DNA of 64,000 nucleotides from the NCBI RefSeq assembly GCF_002920895.1, contig NZ_PQVG01000002.1, forward strand, positions 434,001 through 498,000. The letters run 5' to 3'. Below are positions 44,853 through 55,453 of the stretch, in pieces. The stretch's first letter is position 1. Each line of letters begins with the position of its first letter. The notes beneath the pieces were generated by a model. It made no database searches, was not told the origin of the DNA, and worked only from the letters and a program-made list of their open reading frames with translations. Position numbers and translations under genes: made by a program. This DNA is from Flavobacterium alvei. GTDB taxonomy: Bacteria > Bacteroidota > Bacteroidia > Flavobacteriales > Flavobacteriaceae.

Positions 44853-45260
44853 ATGAAATACTTAATATCAATTGCTTTTCTATTTTTAACTATAAATGTT
44901 AAGAGTCAGAACCAGTCAAAAGACCAAATAGTTGGAGATTGGAAAGTTACAAATGTTATAGTAAAATCTACAGATAAAAATAAAATTGATTTAGCTAATT
45001 CTTTTAAAAATTCAATCTTTTCATTTAAACCAAATGACTATTTTTCTTTCACTTCAGCAGAAAAGAGTAAATTGATTATGATGGTTGTTGAACAGCTAAA
45101 AAATAAAAAGTGGCTTTTTGAAGAAAAGAGTCAAACGATTAGAATTGGTTCTGCAAAAGACAGTTATTCAATAATGTTTATTTTGCCGAAAATTGAAAAC
45201 AATAAAGCTTCGTTTGAAATTGGTGAAACTGAAATTAATTTAGAGTTAATCAAAATTTAA
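44853..45260 (+). CDS. Small secreted protein, lipocalin-like
   Basis: A 135-residue protein with a signal peptide (MKYLISIAFLFLTINVKSQN). The mature part starts DQIVGDWKVTNVIVKS and alternates beta strands (FSFKPNDYFSF, KWLFEEKSQTIRIG, YSIMFILPKI, KASFEIGETEINLEL), the pattern of the small lipocalin-like family of Bacteroidota. The ATG at 44853 is used rather than the TTG one codon earlier. No function known; binding of a small hydrophobic ligand is only suggested by the fold guess. Confidence 0.65.
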   Translation: MKYLISIAFLFLTINVKSQNQSKDQIVGDWKVTNVIVKSTDKNKIDLANSFKNSIFSFKPNDYFSFTSAEKSKLIMMVVEQLKNKKWLFEEKSQTIRIGSAKDSYSIMFILPKIENNKASFEIGETEINLELIKI

Positions 45261-45265
45261 AACAA

Positions 45266-45293
45266 AAAAACCTGAGCTTTCACTCAGGTTTTT
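45266..45293. terminator. Terminator between the lipocalin-like gene and sucC
   Basis: AAAAACCTGAG pairs with CTCAGGTTTTT around a six-base loop (45277-45282); A and T runs on both sides make it bidirectional for these convergent genes. Confidence 0.85.
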
Positions 45294-45315
45294 CATTATA
45301 ATATAATTTCTAAAA

Positions 45316-46509
45316 TTAAGAAAGTGCTTTTTTAACTTGATCAGCAGCCTCTTGAAATTGTACCGCCGATAAAATTGGCATTCCAGAATTATCGATTAAT
45401 TCTTTAGCTATTTCAGCATTTGTACCTTGCAAACGAACGATGATTGGCACTTTTATAGCATCTCCCATATTTTTGTAAGCATCAACAACACCTTGAGCAA
45501 CACGGTCACAACGAACGATTCCACCAAAAATGTTAATCAAAATAGCTTTTACATTTGGATCTTTCAAAATGATACGGAAAGCTAATTCCACACGTTTTGC
45601 ATCGGCAGTTCCACCAACGTCGAGGAAGTTTGCTGGTTCAAAACCAGCATATTTTATTAAATCCATTGTTGCCATTGCCAATCCTGCACCGTTTACCATA
45701 CAACCTACGGTTCCGTCAAGATCTACATAGTTCAACCCAGCTTCTTTTGCTTCTACCTCGATTGGATTTTCCTCGCGAATGTCGCGCATTTCGGCTAATT
45801 TTGGATGACGATATAATGCATTATCATCTAAATTTACTTTAGCATCAACAGCAATAATTTTATTATCAGATGTTTTCAAAACAGGATTAATTTCAAACAT
45901 TGAAGCGTCTGAACCGATGTAAGCTTTATACAAAGCATCTACAAACTGCACCATTTCTTTGAAAGCATTTCCAGAAAGACCTAAATTAAAGGCAATTCTT
46001 CTAGCTTGAAACCCTTGTAATCCAACAGTTGGATCAATTTCTTCAGTAAAAATTAAATGTGGAGTGTGTTCAGCCACTTCTTCAATATCCATTCCACCTT
46101 CGGTAGAATACATAATCATATTGCGCCCTTTACTTCTATTCAAAAGAACCGACATATAAAATTCAGAAGTTTCGCTTTCACCAGGATAATATACATCCTC
46201 AGCAATTAAAACTTTATGAACTCTTTTACCTTCGGCCGAAGTTTGAGGTGTAATCAATTGCATTCCGATGATTTGTTCAGCTAATTCCTCTACTTGTTGA
46301 AGATTTTTGGCTAGCTTCACTCCTCCTCCTTTTCCACGACCACCTGCGTGAACTTGAGCTTTTACTACGTGCCATCCTGTTCCTGTTTCGGCAGTCAATT
46401 GTTTAGCAGCAGCAACCGCTTCAATAGGGTTGTTGGCTACATAACCTCTTTGTACTTTCACGCCATAGCTGGCTAAAATTTGTTTTCCTTGGTATTCGTG
46501 TATATCCAT
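45316..46509 (-). CDS. sucC: Succinyl-CoA synthetase beta subunit
   Basis: A 397-residue ATP-grasp subunit of the TCA-cycle enzyme that makes ATP or GTP from succinyl-CoA. The start [17 protein letters not shown], the nucleotide loop [14 protein letters not shown] (residues about 53-66), metal residues in FEINPVLK, and the succinate/phosphate loop [10 protein letters not shown] (about 323-332) are all intact. The alpha subunit gene (sucD) is not beside it, as is common in flavobacteria. It is divergent from gltB. Confidence 0.97.
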   Translation of the reverse strand: MDIHEYQGKQILASYGVKVQRGYVANNPIEAVAAAKQLTAETGTGWHVVKAQVHAGGRGKGGGVKLAKNLQQVEELAEQIIGMQLITPQTSAEGKRVHKVLIAEDVYYPGESETSEFYMSVLLNRSKGRNMIMYSTEGGMDIEEVAEHTPHLIFTEEIDPTVGLQGFQARRIAFNLGLSGNAFKEMVQFVDALYKAYIGSDASMFEINPVLKTSDNKIIAVDAKVNLDDNALYRHPKLAEMRDIREENPIEVEAKEAGLNYVDLDGTVGCMVNGAGLAMATMDLIKYAGFEPANFLDVGGTADAKRVELAFRIILKDPNVKAILINIFGGIVRCDRVAQGVVDAYKNMGDAIKVPIIVRLQGTNAEIAKELIDNSGMPILSAVQFQEAADQVKKALS

Positions 46510-46537
46510 TTTTGGTTTATTTGCTTTGATAACGGTA

Positions 46538-46545
46538 CAAACTTA
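46538..46545 (-). promoter_or_regulatory. -7 promoter element (TAAGTTTG) of sucC
   Basis: TAAGTTTG on the minus strand, 28 bases before the sucC ATG, with a TTG about 17 bases further upstream. Confidence 0.5.
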
Positions 46546-46849
46546 ACAAAATTCAACTGAATACAAAATCTTTTTTAATTCAATATAAAATCAAAACTAT
46601 ATTATATAGAAATTTCACTTAAAAAGTAAAATTCAGAGAAAATTTAAAAAAAGCAAAAGTTCAAACCATTATTGATTGAAAATTTTTAATAAATAAGTAT
46701 AAGTAACAACAATCTTTGTTAAAATTGCGATTTTACATCAAAATAGAATTATCATTTTGTTAATTTGAGTGTTTATGAATGATTAATTACTATTTATTGA
46801 GCGTTTTTTTAACATTATAGCAAAAATAAGTTAAACGCAAATTTAAAAA

Positions 46850-46879
46850 TTGTTGTAGCAAATGAAATCTTTATTTTTG
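46850..46879 (+). promoter_or_regulatory. Full Bacteroidota promoter (TTG - 19 bases - TATTTTTG) of gltBD
   Basis: TTG at 46850-46852 and TATTTTTG at 46872-46879, separated by 19 bases, fit the -33/-7 consensus exactly. The gltB ATG follows 17 bases later. Confidence 0.65.
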
Positions 46880-46896
46880 CATAAAAATTAATAAGC

Positions 46897-49800
46897 ATGA
46901 AAATTAAAGAACAAGGTCTTTATTCACCAGAATTCGAACATGAAAACTGTGGAGCTGGTTTTATCTGCAACCTTAAAGGCGAGAAAACAAATCAAATCAT
47001 TCACGACGCATTAGAAATTCTTGTAAAACTAGAACACCGTGGTGGTGTGAGTTCTGACGGGAAAACTGGTGACGGTGCTGGTTTATTAATTGATATACCA
47101 CACGAATATTTCACTAGAGTTTGCGATTTCAAACTTCCAAATGCACGTGAATATGCAGTAGGTATGGTCTTTTTACCAAAAGCTGAAAACCAATACGTTT
47201 TTTGTAAAAAAATATTTGAAGATGAAATCAAAAAACAAGGTTTAACCATTCTTGGATGGAGAGAAGTTCCGGTTGATTCGTCTCAATTGGGACAAATTGC
47301 TTTGGCTTCTGAACCAAAAATTGATCAAATATTTGTTGGCAAAAGCGAAGAAATTGATGATGTAACCTTCAAAGCAAAATTATATGCTGCTCGTAAAATA
47401 ACTGAGCATACCATAATCAATTCAAAAATATCTGAGAGTTCGTATTTTTATATTCCAAGTTTATCTACAACAACTTTGATATATAAAGGTATCATTATGC
47501 CAGAAGATATTGGTCCTTATTATACTGATTTACAACAAACCGATTTAGTTACTCGTTTGGCTTTAGTTCACCAACGATTTTCTACTAACACCATGCCTTC
47601 TTGGGAATTAGCTCAACCCTTCAGATACATCTGTCAAAATGGAGAGATTAACACTCTTAGAGGAAACGTGAGTAGAATGCGTGTTCGTGAAGAAATCATG
47701 AAAAGTGATGTATTTGGTCCACAAATAGACAAATTATTCCCAATCATTATTCCAGGAAAATCAGATTCTGCTTCAATGGATATGGTAGTCGAATTGTTAA
47801 TGCACACCGGAAGAACATTGCCAGAAGTAATGATGATGATGATTCCTGAAGCTTGGGAAAAACACAAAACAATGTCTGAAGAGCGCAAAGCCTTCTACGA
47901 ATATAATGCTTGCATTATGGAACCTTGGGATGGTCCAGCTTCGGTTCCTTTTTCTGATGGTGATTATGTTGGAGCTTTATTGGATAGAAATGGTTTAAGA
48001 CCTTCTAGATATACTGTTACCAAAAGCGGTAAATTAATTATGGCATCAGAAATAGGTGTTGTAGATATTGCCCCTGAAGATGTAGAAAGCCACGGTCGTC
48101 TTGAACCAGGAAAAATGTTCTTGGTTGATATGAACGAAGGACGCATCATCAATGACGAAGAAATAAAAAGCAAAATTGTATCTGAAAGACCTTATCAAGA
48201 ATGGTTAAATCAATACAGATTGCATTTAAAAGATGTACCAAGCTCCTCTGAAGTTTGTTCTATCGAAACTATCGATTTGGCTACTAGAGAACGTCTATTT
48301 AATTACACTTTAGAAGATATTCAAGATGTAATTACACCAATGGCTCAATCTGGAAAAGAAACGCTAGGTTCTATGGGAACTGATACTCCGTTAGCCGTTT
48401 TATCAGACAGACCACAATTAATTTCGAACTACTTTAAACAATTATTTGCACAAGTTACCAATCCACCTTTGGATGGAATTCGTGAAGAAATTGTAACTGA
48501 TATTAGTTTGAACTTAGGACAAGACCGCAATATTTTTGATATTTCTAGCAAACAATGTAGAAAATTAAGAATTCAAAATCCTGTAATATCTAATAAAGAT
48601 TTAGAAAAAATTAGAGCTATTTCTATAGATAATTTCCATGCCGAAACTTTTGAAATTTTATATCCAAAAGCAAAAGGATTAAATGGTTTAGAAGATGCTT
48701 TAGATGCATTAATCGTTCAAATTACAAAGGCTGTAGAAAGAGGTACAAACATTATCATCTTATCAGACAGAGGTGTAACTAAGGATTTAGCTCCAATTCC
48801 ATCTTTATTGGCTTGTTCTTATGTAAATCATCAAATGAACCGTTTACGTAAGCGTTCTTATTTTGATATTATAATTGAATCAGCAGAACCACGTGAACCG
48901 CATCATTTTGCTACTTTATTCGGATATGGCGCCAGTGCGATCAATCCTTATATGGTTAATGAAATTATCCGCGTTCAAGTGCGTGAAGGATTTATAACAG
49001 GAATCGACGAAGAAAAAGCAGTCCACAATTTCAACAAAGCCATTGGAAATGGAATTGTAAAAATTATGAATAAAATTGGAATCTCAACTTTACACTCGTA
49101 TAGAGGTTCTCAGATTTTCGAAATTGTTGGTTTTAATTCTAAATTCGTTGAAAAATACTTCCCATACACTACTTCCAGAATTGAAGGTATTGGATTGTAT
49201 GAAATTGAAAAAGAAATTAGCGAAAGATATAAATATGCTTATCCAGACCATTTAATTGCTAACCGATTAGGATTAAATATTGGTGGAGAATACCGATGGA
49301 GACGTAATGGAGAACGACATATGTTCAATCCAACAACCATTGCAAAATTACAACAAGCTGTTCGATTAAGCGATCAATCAAGTTATGACGCCTATTCAAA
49401 AGCTGTAAATGATCAAGCTCTTAATTTGATGACCATTCGTGGTTTATTTGAATTTGACAACTTGAATCCAATTTCTATTGACGAAGTAGAGCCTTGGACT
49501 GATATCGTAAAACGTTTCAAAACTGGAGCGATGTCTTACGGATCTATCTCTAGAGAAGCACACGAGAATTTAGCAATAGCCATGAATCGAATTGGTGGAA
49601 AATCTAATTCTGGTGAAGGTGGAGAAAACAGAAAGCGTTTCCAACCTGATATGAATGGTGACAGTCGTAATTCGGCTATCAAACAAGTTGCTTCTGGTCG
49701 TTTTGGCGTTACTTCCCACTATTTATCTAGTGCTAAGGAAATTCAAATTAAAATGGCTCAAGGTGCAAAACCTGGAGAAGGTGGACAATTGCCTGGCGAA

Positions 49801-51411
49801 AAAGTATTGCCTTGGATTGCAGAAGCGCGTAACTCAACTCCTTATGTAGGATTGATTTCGCCACCACCACACCACGACATCTACTCTATCGAAGATTTAG
49901 CACAATTAATTTTCGACCTTAAAAATGCCAACAGAGAAGCACGTATCAATGTGAAATTAGTTTCAGAAGTAGGTGTTGGAACAATTGCTGCTGGTGTTGC
50001 TAAAGCAAAAGCAGACGTTGTGTTAATTGCAGGTTATGATGGTGGAACTGGAGCTTCTCCATTAACATCCTTGAAACACGCAGGTCTTCCTTGGGAACTT
50101 GGATTGGCCGAAGCTCAACAAACTTTGGTTTTAAACAACCTTAGAAGTAGAATCGTTGTTGAATGTGACGGACAATTAAAAACGGGTCGTGATGTAGCAA
50201 TTGCCGCTTTATTAGGAGCTGAAGAATTTGGTTTTGCTACTGCTCCACTTGTTGCTTCAGGCTGTATTATGATGCGTAAATGTCACTTAAATACTTGTCC
50301 AGTTGGTATTGCAACTCAAGACAAAGAATTGCGTAAAAATTTCAAAGGAACTCCAGAACACGTCATTAACTTCTTCTACTACGTTGCCGAAGAATTAAGA
50401 GGTATTATGGCTCAGTTAGGCTTTAGAACCCTAGCCGAAATGGTGGGACAAACTCATAAAATCAATACCAATAAAGCGATTACTCATTATAAAGCTAAAG
50501 GTTTAGATTTATCAGCCATTTTGCACACTCCTGACGGATACAGCGAAAGAATTGTTAGAAATACCGAAAAACAAGACCATGCCTTAGATAATGTCCTTGA
50601 TTTCCAAATCTTGAAAGATTCACACCGTGCAATGTACAGAAAAGAAAAAATGACATTGAATTACCCTATCAAAAATACCGATCGTTCAGTTGGTGCTATT
50701 GTAAGTAATGAAATTTCAAAAATATACGGATACCTAGGTTTACCCGAAGACACCTTAAACATAAACTTCACTGGTTCTGCTGGTCAAAGTTTAGGGGCTT
50801 TTAGTGCTCACGGATTGACATTTACTGTTGAAGGAAACACGAATGACTATTTAGGAAAAGGACTTTCTGGTGCCAAATTAATTATCAAAAAACCAGCAAA
50901 AGCGACATTTGTTGCTGAAAACAATATCATTGTTGGAAACGTTTGCTTATTTGGAGCAATCGAAGGAGAAGCTTACATAAATGGTATTGCAGGTGAACGT
51001 TTTGCCGTTAGAAACTCTGGAGCAACAGCAGTTGTTGAAGGAGTTGGAGACCACGGTTGCGAATATATGACTGGTGGTAAAGTAGTTGTATTAGGTAGAA
51101 CTGGAAGAAATTTTGCAGCTGGAATGAGTGGAGGTATTGCTTACATCTACGATCCAGAAAACAAATTTAAAAACGGTCTTTGCAACACAGAATCAATAGA
51201 CTTTGAAGCAATAGAAGGAGATGAAGCGGATGAATTGAAAGCATTGATTGCAAAACACGTAGCCTATACAAATAGTACAAGAGGTGCTGAATTATTAGCA
51301 GATTGGGCTACAAGTTTGAGCAAATTTGTAAAAATAATGCCTACAGAGTACAAAAAAGCATTGAAACGTCTGGAAACAGAAGAACAGATTTTTGAAGAAT
51401 TAACAGCATAA
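46897..51411 (+). CDS. gltB: Glutamate synthase large subunit
   Basis: A 1504-residue GOGAT alpha chain that moves the amide of glutamine to 2-oxoglutarate. A 17-residue propeptide precedes the Ntn-type nucleophile Cys18 in [10 protein letters not shown]. The central and FMN domains follow, with the channel motif [14 protein letters not shown] (about residue 902), the flavin/substrate segment [12 protein letters not shown] and [19 protein letters not shown], and the [3Fe-4S] site [13 protein letters not shown] preceded by CIMMRK. The C-terminal beta-helix GXGXG-like repeats (about 1250-1450) are complete. It is followed after four bases by gltD, giving the holoenzyme operon. Confidence 0.97.
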   Translation: MKIKEQGLYSPEFEHENCGAGFICNLKGEKTNQIIHDALEILVKLEHRGGVSSDGKTGDGAGLLIDIPHEYFTRVCDFKLPNAREYAVGMVFLPKAENQYVFCKKIFEDEIKKQGLTILGWREVPVDSSQLGQIALASEPKIDQIFVGKSEEIDDVTFKAKLYAARKITEHTIINSKISESSYFYIPSLSTTTLIYKGIIMPEDIGPYYTDLQQTDLVTRLALVHQRFSTNTMPSWELAQPFRYICQNGEINTLRGNVSRMRVREEIMKSDVFGPQIDKLFPIIIPGKSDSASMDMVVELLMHTGRTLPEVMMMMIPEAWEKHKTMSEERKAFYEYNACIMEPWDGPASVPFSDGDYVGALLDRNGLRPSRYTVTKSGKLIMASEIGVVDIAPEDVESHGRLEPGKMFLVDMNEGRIINDEEIKSKIVSERPYQEWLNQYRLHLKDVPSSSEVCSIETIDLATRERLFNYTLEDIQDVITPMAQSGKETLGSMGTDTPLAVLSDRPQLISNYFKQLFAQVTNPPLDGIREEIVTDISLNLGQDRNIFDISSKQCRKLRIQNPVISNKDLEKIRAISIDNFHAETFEILYPKAKGLNGLEDALDALIVQITKAVERGTNIIILSDRGVTKDLAPIPSLLACSYVNHQMNRLRKRSYFDIIIESAEPREPHHFATLFGYGASAINPYMVNEIIRVQVREGFITGIDEEKAVHNFNKAIGNGIVKIMNKIGISTLHSYRGSQIFEIVGFNSKFVEKYFPYTTSRIEGIGLYEIEKEISERYKYAYPDHLIANRLGLNIGGEYRWRRNGERHMFNPTTIAKLQQAVRLSDQSSYDAYSKAVNDQALNLMTIRGLFEFDNLNPISIDEVEPWTDIVKRFKTGAMSYGSISREAHENLAIAMNRIGGKSNSGEGGENRKRFQPDMNGDSRNSAIKQVASGRFGVTSHYLSSAKEIQIKMAQGAKPGEGGQLPGEKVLPWIAEARNSTPYVGLISPPPHHDIYSIEDLAQLIFDLKNANREARINVKLVSEVGVGTIAAGVAKAKADVVLIAGYDGGTGASPLTSLKHAGLPWELGLAEAQQTLVLNNLRSRIVVECDGQLKTGRDVAIAALLGAEEFGFATAPLVASGCIMMRKCHLNTCPVGIATQDKELRKNFKGTPEHVINFFYYVAEELRGIMAQLGFRTLAEMVGQTHKINTNKAITHYKAKGLDLSAILHTPDGYSERIVRNTEKQDHALDNVLDFQILKDSHRAMYRKEKMTLNYPIKNTDRSVGAIVSNEISKIYGYLGLPEDTLNINFTGSAGQSLGAFSAHGLTFTVEGNTNDYLGKGLSGAKLIIKKPAKATFVAENNIIVGNVCLFGAIEGEAYINGIAGERFAVRNSGATAVVEGVGDHGCEYMTGGKVVVLGRTGRNFAAGMSGGIAYIYDPENKFKNGLCNTESIDFEAIEGDEADELKALIAKHVAYTNSTRGAELLADWATSLSKFVKIMPTEYKKALKRLETEEQIFEELTA

Positions 51412-51415
51412 TACA

Positions 51416-52876
51416 ATGGGAAAAGTTACCGGTTTTAAAGAATTCGAAAGAATAGATGAATCATATATTGCAGTAGAAGAACGTGTAGTAAATTACAATG
51501 AATTTACAGTTGCCCTGAGTGAAGCTGATATTACAAAACAAGGGTCACGTTGTATGGATTGCGGCATACCATTTTGTCATAGCGGATGCCCTCTAGGCAA
51601 TTTGATTCCTGATTTCAATCATATGGTACACCAAGGCGAATGGCAAAAAGCCTCTTGGATATTACACTCAACAAACAATTTTCCAGAATTTACAGGACGT
51701 TTGTGTCCTGCTCCTTGCGAAAAAGCATGTGTTTTAGGTCTTATAGAAGATCCAGTATCTATTGAAAATTTAGAAAAAAATATTGTAGAACGTGCCTTCA
51801 AAGAAGGATGGATTAAACCACAACCACCCAAAACAAGAACAGGAAAAACAGTTGCTATTGTAGGTTCTGGACCAGCTGGTTTAGCCGCAGCACAACAACT
51901 AAACAGAGCTGGACATTTAGTTACAGTCTTCGAAAGAGATGATGCTATCGGAGGATTGTTGCGCTACGGAATTCCTAATTTCAAATTAGAAAAAGGAATT
52001 ATCGATCGTAGAATAGCCGTTTTAGAAGCAGAAGGCATCAGCTTTAAAGTAAACACTCACGTGGGTGTAAACTATGATATTAACGACTTGAAAGCTTTTG
52101 ACGCCATCGTATTGTGTGGTGGAGCAACCGAAAGAAGAGGTTTGCCAACTCCAGGAGCTGATGCAGACGGTGTAGTTCAAGCTATGGATTTCTTAACACA
52201 ACAAACCAAAGTAGTTTTTGGTCAAAAAGTAGAAAACCAAGTATTAGCAACAGGAAAAGATGTTATCGTAATTGGTGGTGGAGATACTGGTTCTGACTGC
52301 GTTGGAACTTCTAATCGTCACGGTGCAAAATCCGTTACTAACTTCGAGATTATGCCAAAACCTCCTGTAGGAAGAAGCGAAACTACTCCTTGGCCGTATT
52401 GGCCTTTACAGTTAAAAACTTCTACTTCTCACAAAGAAGGTTGCGAAAGAAACTGGTTGATCAATACTAAAGAATTCATCAAAGATGCCAATGGTAAATT
52501 GATCGCATTAAAAACGGTTAATGTAGAATGGAAAATGGTTCCTGGTCAACGTCCTGAATTAATTGAAGTAGCGGGTTCCGAAAAAACTTGGCCTTGCGAT
52601 TTAGCTTTGCTTGCCTTAGGTTTTACAGGACCTGAAAAAACATTGAGCAGCCAATTAGGCATTGAACTTGATTTCAGAAGTAACTACAAAGCAGAATTTG
52701 GTAAATTCCAAACCAATATTCCAAATATTTTTACTGCTGGCGATATGAGGAGAGGACAATCTTTGATTGTTTGGGCCATTTCAGAAGGTAGAGAAGCTGC
52801 TAGACAAGTAGATATTTATCTAATGGGTTCTAGTGACTTACCTACTAAAGAAGGTGGAGATTTGCCAGGTGTATAA
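51416..52876 (+). CDS. gltD: Glutamate synthase small subunit
   Basis: A 486-residue NADPH/NADH-dependent GOGAT beta chain supplying electrons to GltB. N-terminal iron-sulfur cysteines are in SRCMDCGIPFCHSGCPLGN and CPAPCEKACVLG. FAD binding is at VAIVGSGPAGLAAAQQLNRA (about residues 147-166), nucleotide binding at VIVIGGGDTGSDCVGTSNRH, and the C-terminal FAD motif IFTAGDMRRGQSLIVWAISE. Normal length; co-transcribed with gltB. Confidence 0.97.
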   Translation: MGKVTGFKEFERIDESYIAVEERVVNYNEFTVALSEADITKQGSRCMDCGIPFCHSGCPLGNLIPDFNHMVHQGEWQKASWILHSTNNFPEFTGRLCPAPCEKACVLGLIEDPVSIENLEKNIVERAFKEGWIKPQPPKTRTGKTVAIVGSGPAGLAAAQQLNRAGHLVTVFERDDAIGGLLRYGIPNFKLEKGIIDRRIAVLEAEGISFKVNTHVGVNYDINDLKAFDAIVLCGGATERRGLPTPGADADGVVQAMDFLTQQTKVVFGQKVENQVLATGKDVIVIGGGDTGSDCVGTSNRHGAKSVTNFEIMPKPPVGRSETTPWPYWPLQLKTSTSHKEGCERNWLINTKEFIKDANGKLIALKTVNVEWKMVPGQRPELIEVAGSEKTWPCDLALLALGFTGPEKTLSSQLGIELDFRSNYKAEFGKFQTNIPNIFTAGDMRRGQSLIVWAISEGREAARQVDIYLMGSSDLPTKEGGDLPGV

Positions 52877-52896
52877 TCTAAAACCTGGATTAATAT

Positions 52897-52932
52897 AAAA
52901 AGACCTTGATTCATTTCAAGGTCTTTTTTTTT
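52897..52932 (+). terminator. Terminator of the gltBD operon
   Basis: AAAAGACCTTGA pairs with CAAGGTCTTTT (loop of about nine bases) and runs into nine T residues. Confidence 0.9.
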
Positions 52933-53008
52933 AAATAAAATCGAAATATCGTCAAGGTAAGTTTGTTTTTAAACATTTTGTTATATTTTGTTTGATTTCA
53001 ATAATTTC

Positions 53009-53039
53009 TTGTATGTGTCAATAAAGAGTAATAAATTTG
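53009..53039 (+). promoter_or_regulatory. Promoter (TTG - 20 bases - TAAATTTG) of lysA
   Basis: TTG at 53009-53011 and TAAATTTG at 53032-53039 fit the Bacteroidota consensus. The ATG at 53056 follows; an ATG at 53046 is out of frame and not used. Confidence 0.6.
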
Positions 53040-53055
53040 CCAAAAATGAATCACA

Positions 53056-54276
53056 ATGCAAGCGAAAGACCTAGTACAATTAGCCGATCAATTTGGAAGT
53101 CCATTATATGTTTATGATGCGGCCAAAATCCAATCTCAATACAATAGATTAACAAAAGCATTTTCGAAAGTAGAAAAATTGCGTATCAACTATGCAATGA
53201 AAGCCTTATCAAACGTAGCCATTCTTGAATTATTGAGAGAATGTGGTTCTTGTTTAGACGCTGTTTCAATTCAGGAAGTACAATTAGGGCTTCACGCAGG
53301 ATATGCACCCGACCAAATATTTTTCACACCAAACGGAGTTTCACTTGAAGAAATCGAGGAAGTATCTGCTTTAGGAGTTCAAATCAATATTGATAATTTA
53401 TCTATTTTAGAACAATTTGGAACCAAATATCCAAATGTTCCGGTTTGTATCCGTATCAATCCACACGTTATGGCTGGCGGAAACGCCAACATTTCTGTAG
53501 GTCATATTGATAGTAAATTTGGAATTTCGGTTCATCAATTACCCCATTTGTTGCGAATTGTTGAAAATACAAAAATGCATATCGTGGGAATCCACATGCA
53601 TACTGGTTCTGACATCCTAGATATCGAAGTGTTTTTATATGCTGCCGAAATTTTATTTGACACCGCAAAAAACTTCAAAAACTTGGAGTTCCTTGACTTT
53701 GGAAGTGGATTCAAAGTACCTTACAAAAAAGACGATATCGAAACCGATATTGATGAATTAGGTAAAAAATTATCTAAAAGATTCAACGCTTTTTGTGCTG
53801 AATACGGAAAAGACTTGACCTTGATTTTCGAACCTGGAAAATTCTTAGTGAGCGAAGCAGGTTATTTCTTAGCCAAAGTAAATGTTATCAAACAAACTAC
53901 TTCGACAGTATTTGCTGGAATTGATAGTGGTTTCAATCATTTGATTCGACCTATGTTTTATGGTTCGCAACATCATATCGAAAATATTTCGCATCCTGGA
54001 GGCAAAGAACGTTTCTACTCGGTTGTAGGATACATTTGTGAAACAGATACTTTCGCCAACAACCGTAGAATTTCAGAAATTAACGAAGGTGATATTTTAT
54101 GCTTTAGAAATGCCGGAGCTTATTGTTTCTCGATGTCATCCAATTATAATTCAAGATACAAACCAGCAGAAGTATTATGGCTAAATGGTCAAGGACACTT
54201 AATAAGAGCTCGCGAAACCTTCGAGGATTTACTAAAAAATCAAATCCCGTTGCCTGTAGAAACAGCAACTGTATAA
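53056..54276 (+). CDS. lysA: Diaminopimelate decarboxylase
   Basis: A 406-residue PLP enzyme making lysine from meso-diaminopimelate. The Schiff-base lysine is Lys49 in INYAMKALSN. PLP phosphate is held by GSGFKVPY and EPGKFLVSEAG; the substrate and dimer loop has ETDTFANNRRISEI with the conserved Cys-Glu-Thr-Asp, and GAYCFSMSSNYNSR near the end. Complete and of normal length. Single-gene transcript with its own promoter and terminator. Confidence 0.96.
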   Translation: MQAKDLVQLADQFGSPLYVYDAAKIQSQYNRLTKAFSKVEKLRINYAMKALSNVAILELLRECGSCLDAVSIQEVQLGLHAGYAPDQIFFTPNGVSLEEIEEVSALGVQINIDNLSILEQFGTKYPNVPVCIRINPHVMAGGNANISVGHIDSKFGISVHQLPHLLRIVENTKMHIVGIHMHTGSDILDIEVFLYAAEILFDTAKNFKNLEFLDFGSGFKVPYKKDDIETDIDELGKKLSKRFNAFCAEYGKDLTLIFEPGKFLVSEAGYFLAKVNVIKQTTSTVFAGIDSGFNHLIRPMFYGSQHHIENISHPGGKERFYSVVGYICETDTFANNRRISEINEGDILCFRNAGAYCFSMSSNYNSRYKPAEVLWLNGQGHLIRARETFEDLLKNQIPLPVETATV

Positions 54277-54284
54277 TAACTATC

Positions 54285-54322
54285 AAATCCCATTTCAATC
54301 CAAACGAAATGGGATTTTTTTT
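54285..54322 (+). terminator. Terminator of lysA
   Basis: AAATCCCATTTC (54285-54296) pairs with GAAATGGGATTT (54306-54317), then T residues. Confidence 0.9.
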
Positions 54323-54478
54323 GAAAGTAAGAATAATTTAGTGTCAAAAATAAAATAGCTGAACCACAAAATAAATACAATTGGAATAATTTTAATTCAT
54401 TTTATAAACTGAGATATATCATATTTATTCGAAAATAAATTAGCTATTTTTACTTCGAAAATTAAATATACCCTAAAA

Positions 54479-55195
54479 ATGAAAAAGATAATATTTTGGA
54501 GTGTTTCAAGTTTAGTTGCAATACTCGTATTAGTTCAATGCAAACCGAAAACTGAAACCGAAGTGGTTGAACCAGCAAAAGAAGTTGTAAATCCAGATTT
54601 GCACGAAGTTAAAGTTAAAGAAGCACTACAAGCCAATGCCTATACCTATCTTTTGGTCAATGAAGCCGAAAAAGAATATTGGATTGCCATTCCGAAAACA
54701 GAAGTAACTATTGGCAAAACCTACTCTTACGAAGGTGGAATGGAGATGAAAAAATTTGAAAGTAAAGATTTAAAAAGAACTTTTGACTCTGTATTGTTTG
54801 TGGAAGGAATAATAGATCCGAATCCTCCTGTAGCTCCAGAAACTACAACCACTCCAAAAGTTGTGTCCTCTAAAGAATTATCAAAAGGAATTTCGTTGGC
54901 CAAAGGCGGAATTTCAATATTTGATTTATACTCTACCAAAGACCAACTTGCAGGAAAAACAGTTATTCTGACTGGTAAAGTAGTAAAATTTATGCCCGAA
55001 ATAATGAAGAAAAACTGGATTCACTTGCAAGATGGTTCTAATTTTAACGGATTTAACGACATCACCATTACCACTTTAGAAAAGGTAAAAGTAGATGATG
55101 TAGTTTCTTTAAAAGGTAAAGTTGTATTAAACAAAGATTTAGGTTCAGGTTATAAATACGATGTACTTGTTGAAGATGCAGTACTTGTAAAATAA
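54479..55195 (+). CDS. Probable lipoprotein with an OB-fold-like C-terminal domain
   Basis: A 238-residue protein. The N-terminus (FWSVSSLVAILVLVQC) is a lipoprotein signal with Cys21, although the residue before Cys (Gln) is not the classical choice. Two similar beta-rich domains follow. One spans about residues 40-110 (VKVKEALQANAYTYLLVNEA, YWIAIPKTEVTIGKTYSYEG). The other spans about 145-238, with GKTVILTGKVVKFMPEIMKK and NWIHLQDGSNFNGFNDITI, an OB-fold-like pattern often seen in cytochrome-associated or nucleic-acid-binding proteins. Between them lies a Pro-rich linker. Likely anchored in the envelope; function unknown. Confidence 0.75.
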   Translation: MKKIIFWSVSSLVAILVLVQCKPKTETEVVEPAKEVVNPDLHEVKVKEALQANAYTYLLVNEAEKEYWIAIPKTEVTIGKTYSYEGGMEMKKFESKDLKRTFDSVLFVEGIIDPNPPVAPETTTTPKVVSSKELSKGISLAKGGISIFDLYSTKDQLAGKTVILTGKVVKFMPEIMKKNWIHLQDGSNFNGFNDITITTLEKVKVDDVVSLKGKVVLNKDLGSGYKYDVLVEDAVLVK

Positions 55196-55218
55196 GTAAA
55201 ACTCAATCTTTATATAAA

Positions 55219-55260
55219 TAATAAATCCTATTTCAATGAAAACTGAAATGGGATTTATTT
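55219..55260 (+). terminator. Terminator of the lipoprotein gene
   Basis: AATAAATCCTATTTCA pairs with TGAAATGGGATTTATT (one G-T pair), eight-base loop, T-rich end. Confidence 0.75.
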
Positions 55261-55312
55261 TGCATAATTATAGGTGCATAAATAGTCAAGTGACATTAAT
55301 TAATTCTTACTA

Positions 55313-55369
55313 TTTGTCACGCTGGAAGCGTCTCAACAGAGCATATTGAGACGCTTCCAGCGTGACAAA
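55313..55369. repeat. Perfect 24-bp inverted repeat, each arm itself palindromic
   Basis: The arm at 55313-55336 (TTTGTCACGCTGGAAGCGTC, then TCAA) is the exact reverse complement of 55346-55369, with a nine-base loop. Inside each arm lies a smaller palindrome with a three-base loop: ACGCT GGA AGCGT and ACGCT TCC AGCGT. The layout matches that of the element at 32742. It sits in the gap between two convergent genes that already has a terminator at 55219. Confidence 0.8.
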
Positions 55370-55453
55370 CGAAATAGACAGTTTTATCTGCAAAATAGCA
55401 TTAAAAATCAAACAATTAATATCAGATTCAGATTTTCAGAATCTCATTGGATT

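Larger units (their letters stand above)
46510..46896. other. Divergent control region between sucC and gltB (387 bases)
   Basis: AT-rich region with a promoter at each end (46538-46545 on the minus strand, 46850-46879 on the plus strand) and nothing recognisable as a gene, RNA or repeat between them. Its length leaves room for regulator sites of the ammonium-assimilation operon. Confidence 0.5.

Noticed and set aside
55313..55369. Ordinary terminator
   Set aside because: The stem is 24 bp with internal palindromes, lacks a T-run, and a standard terminator already lies at 55219; treated as a repeat instead.
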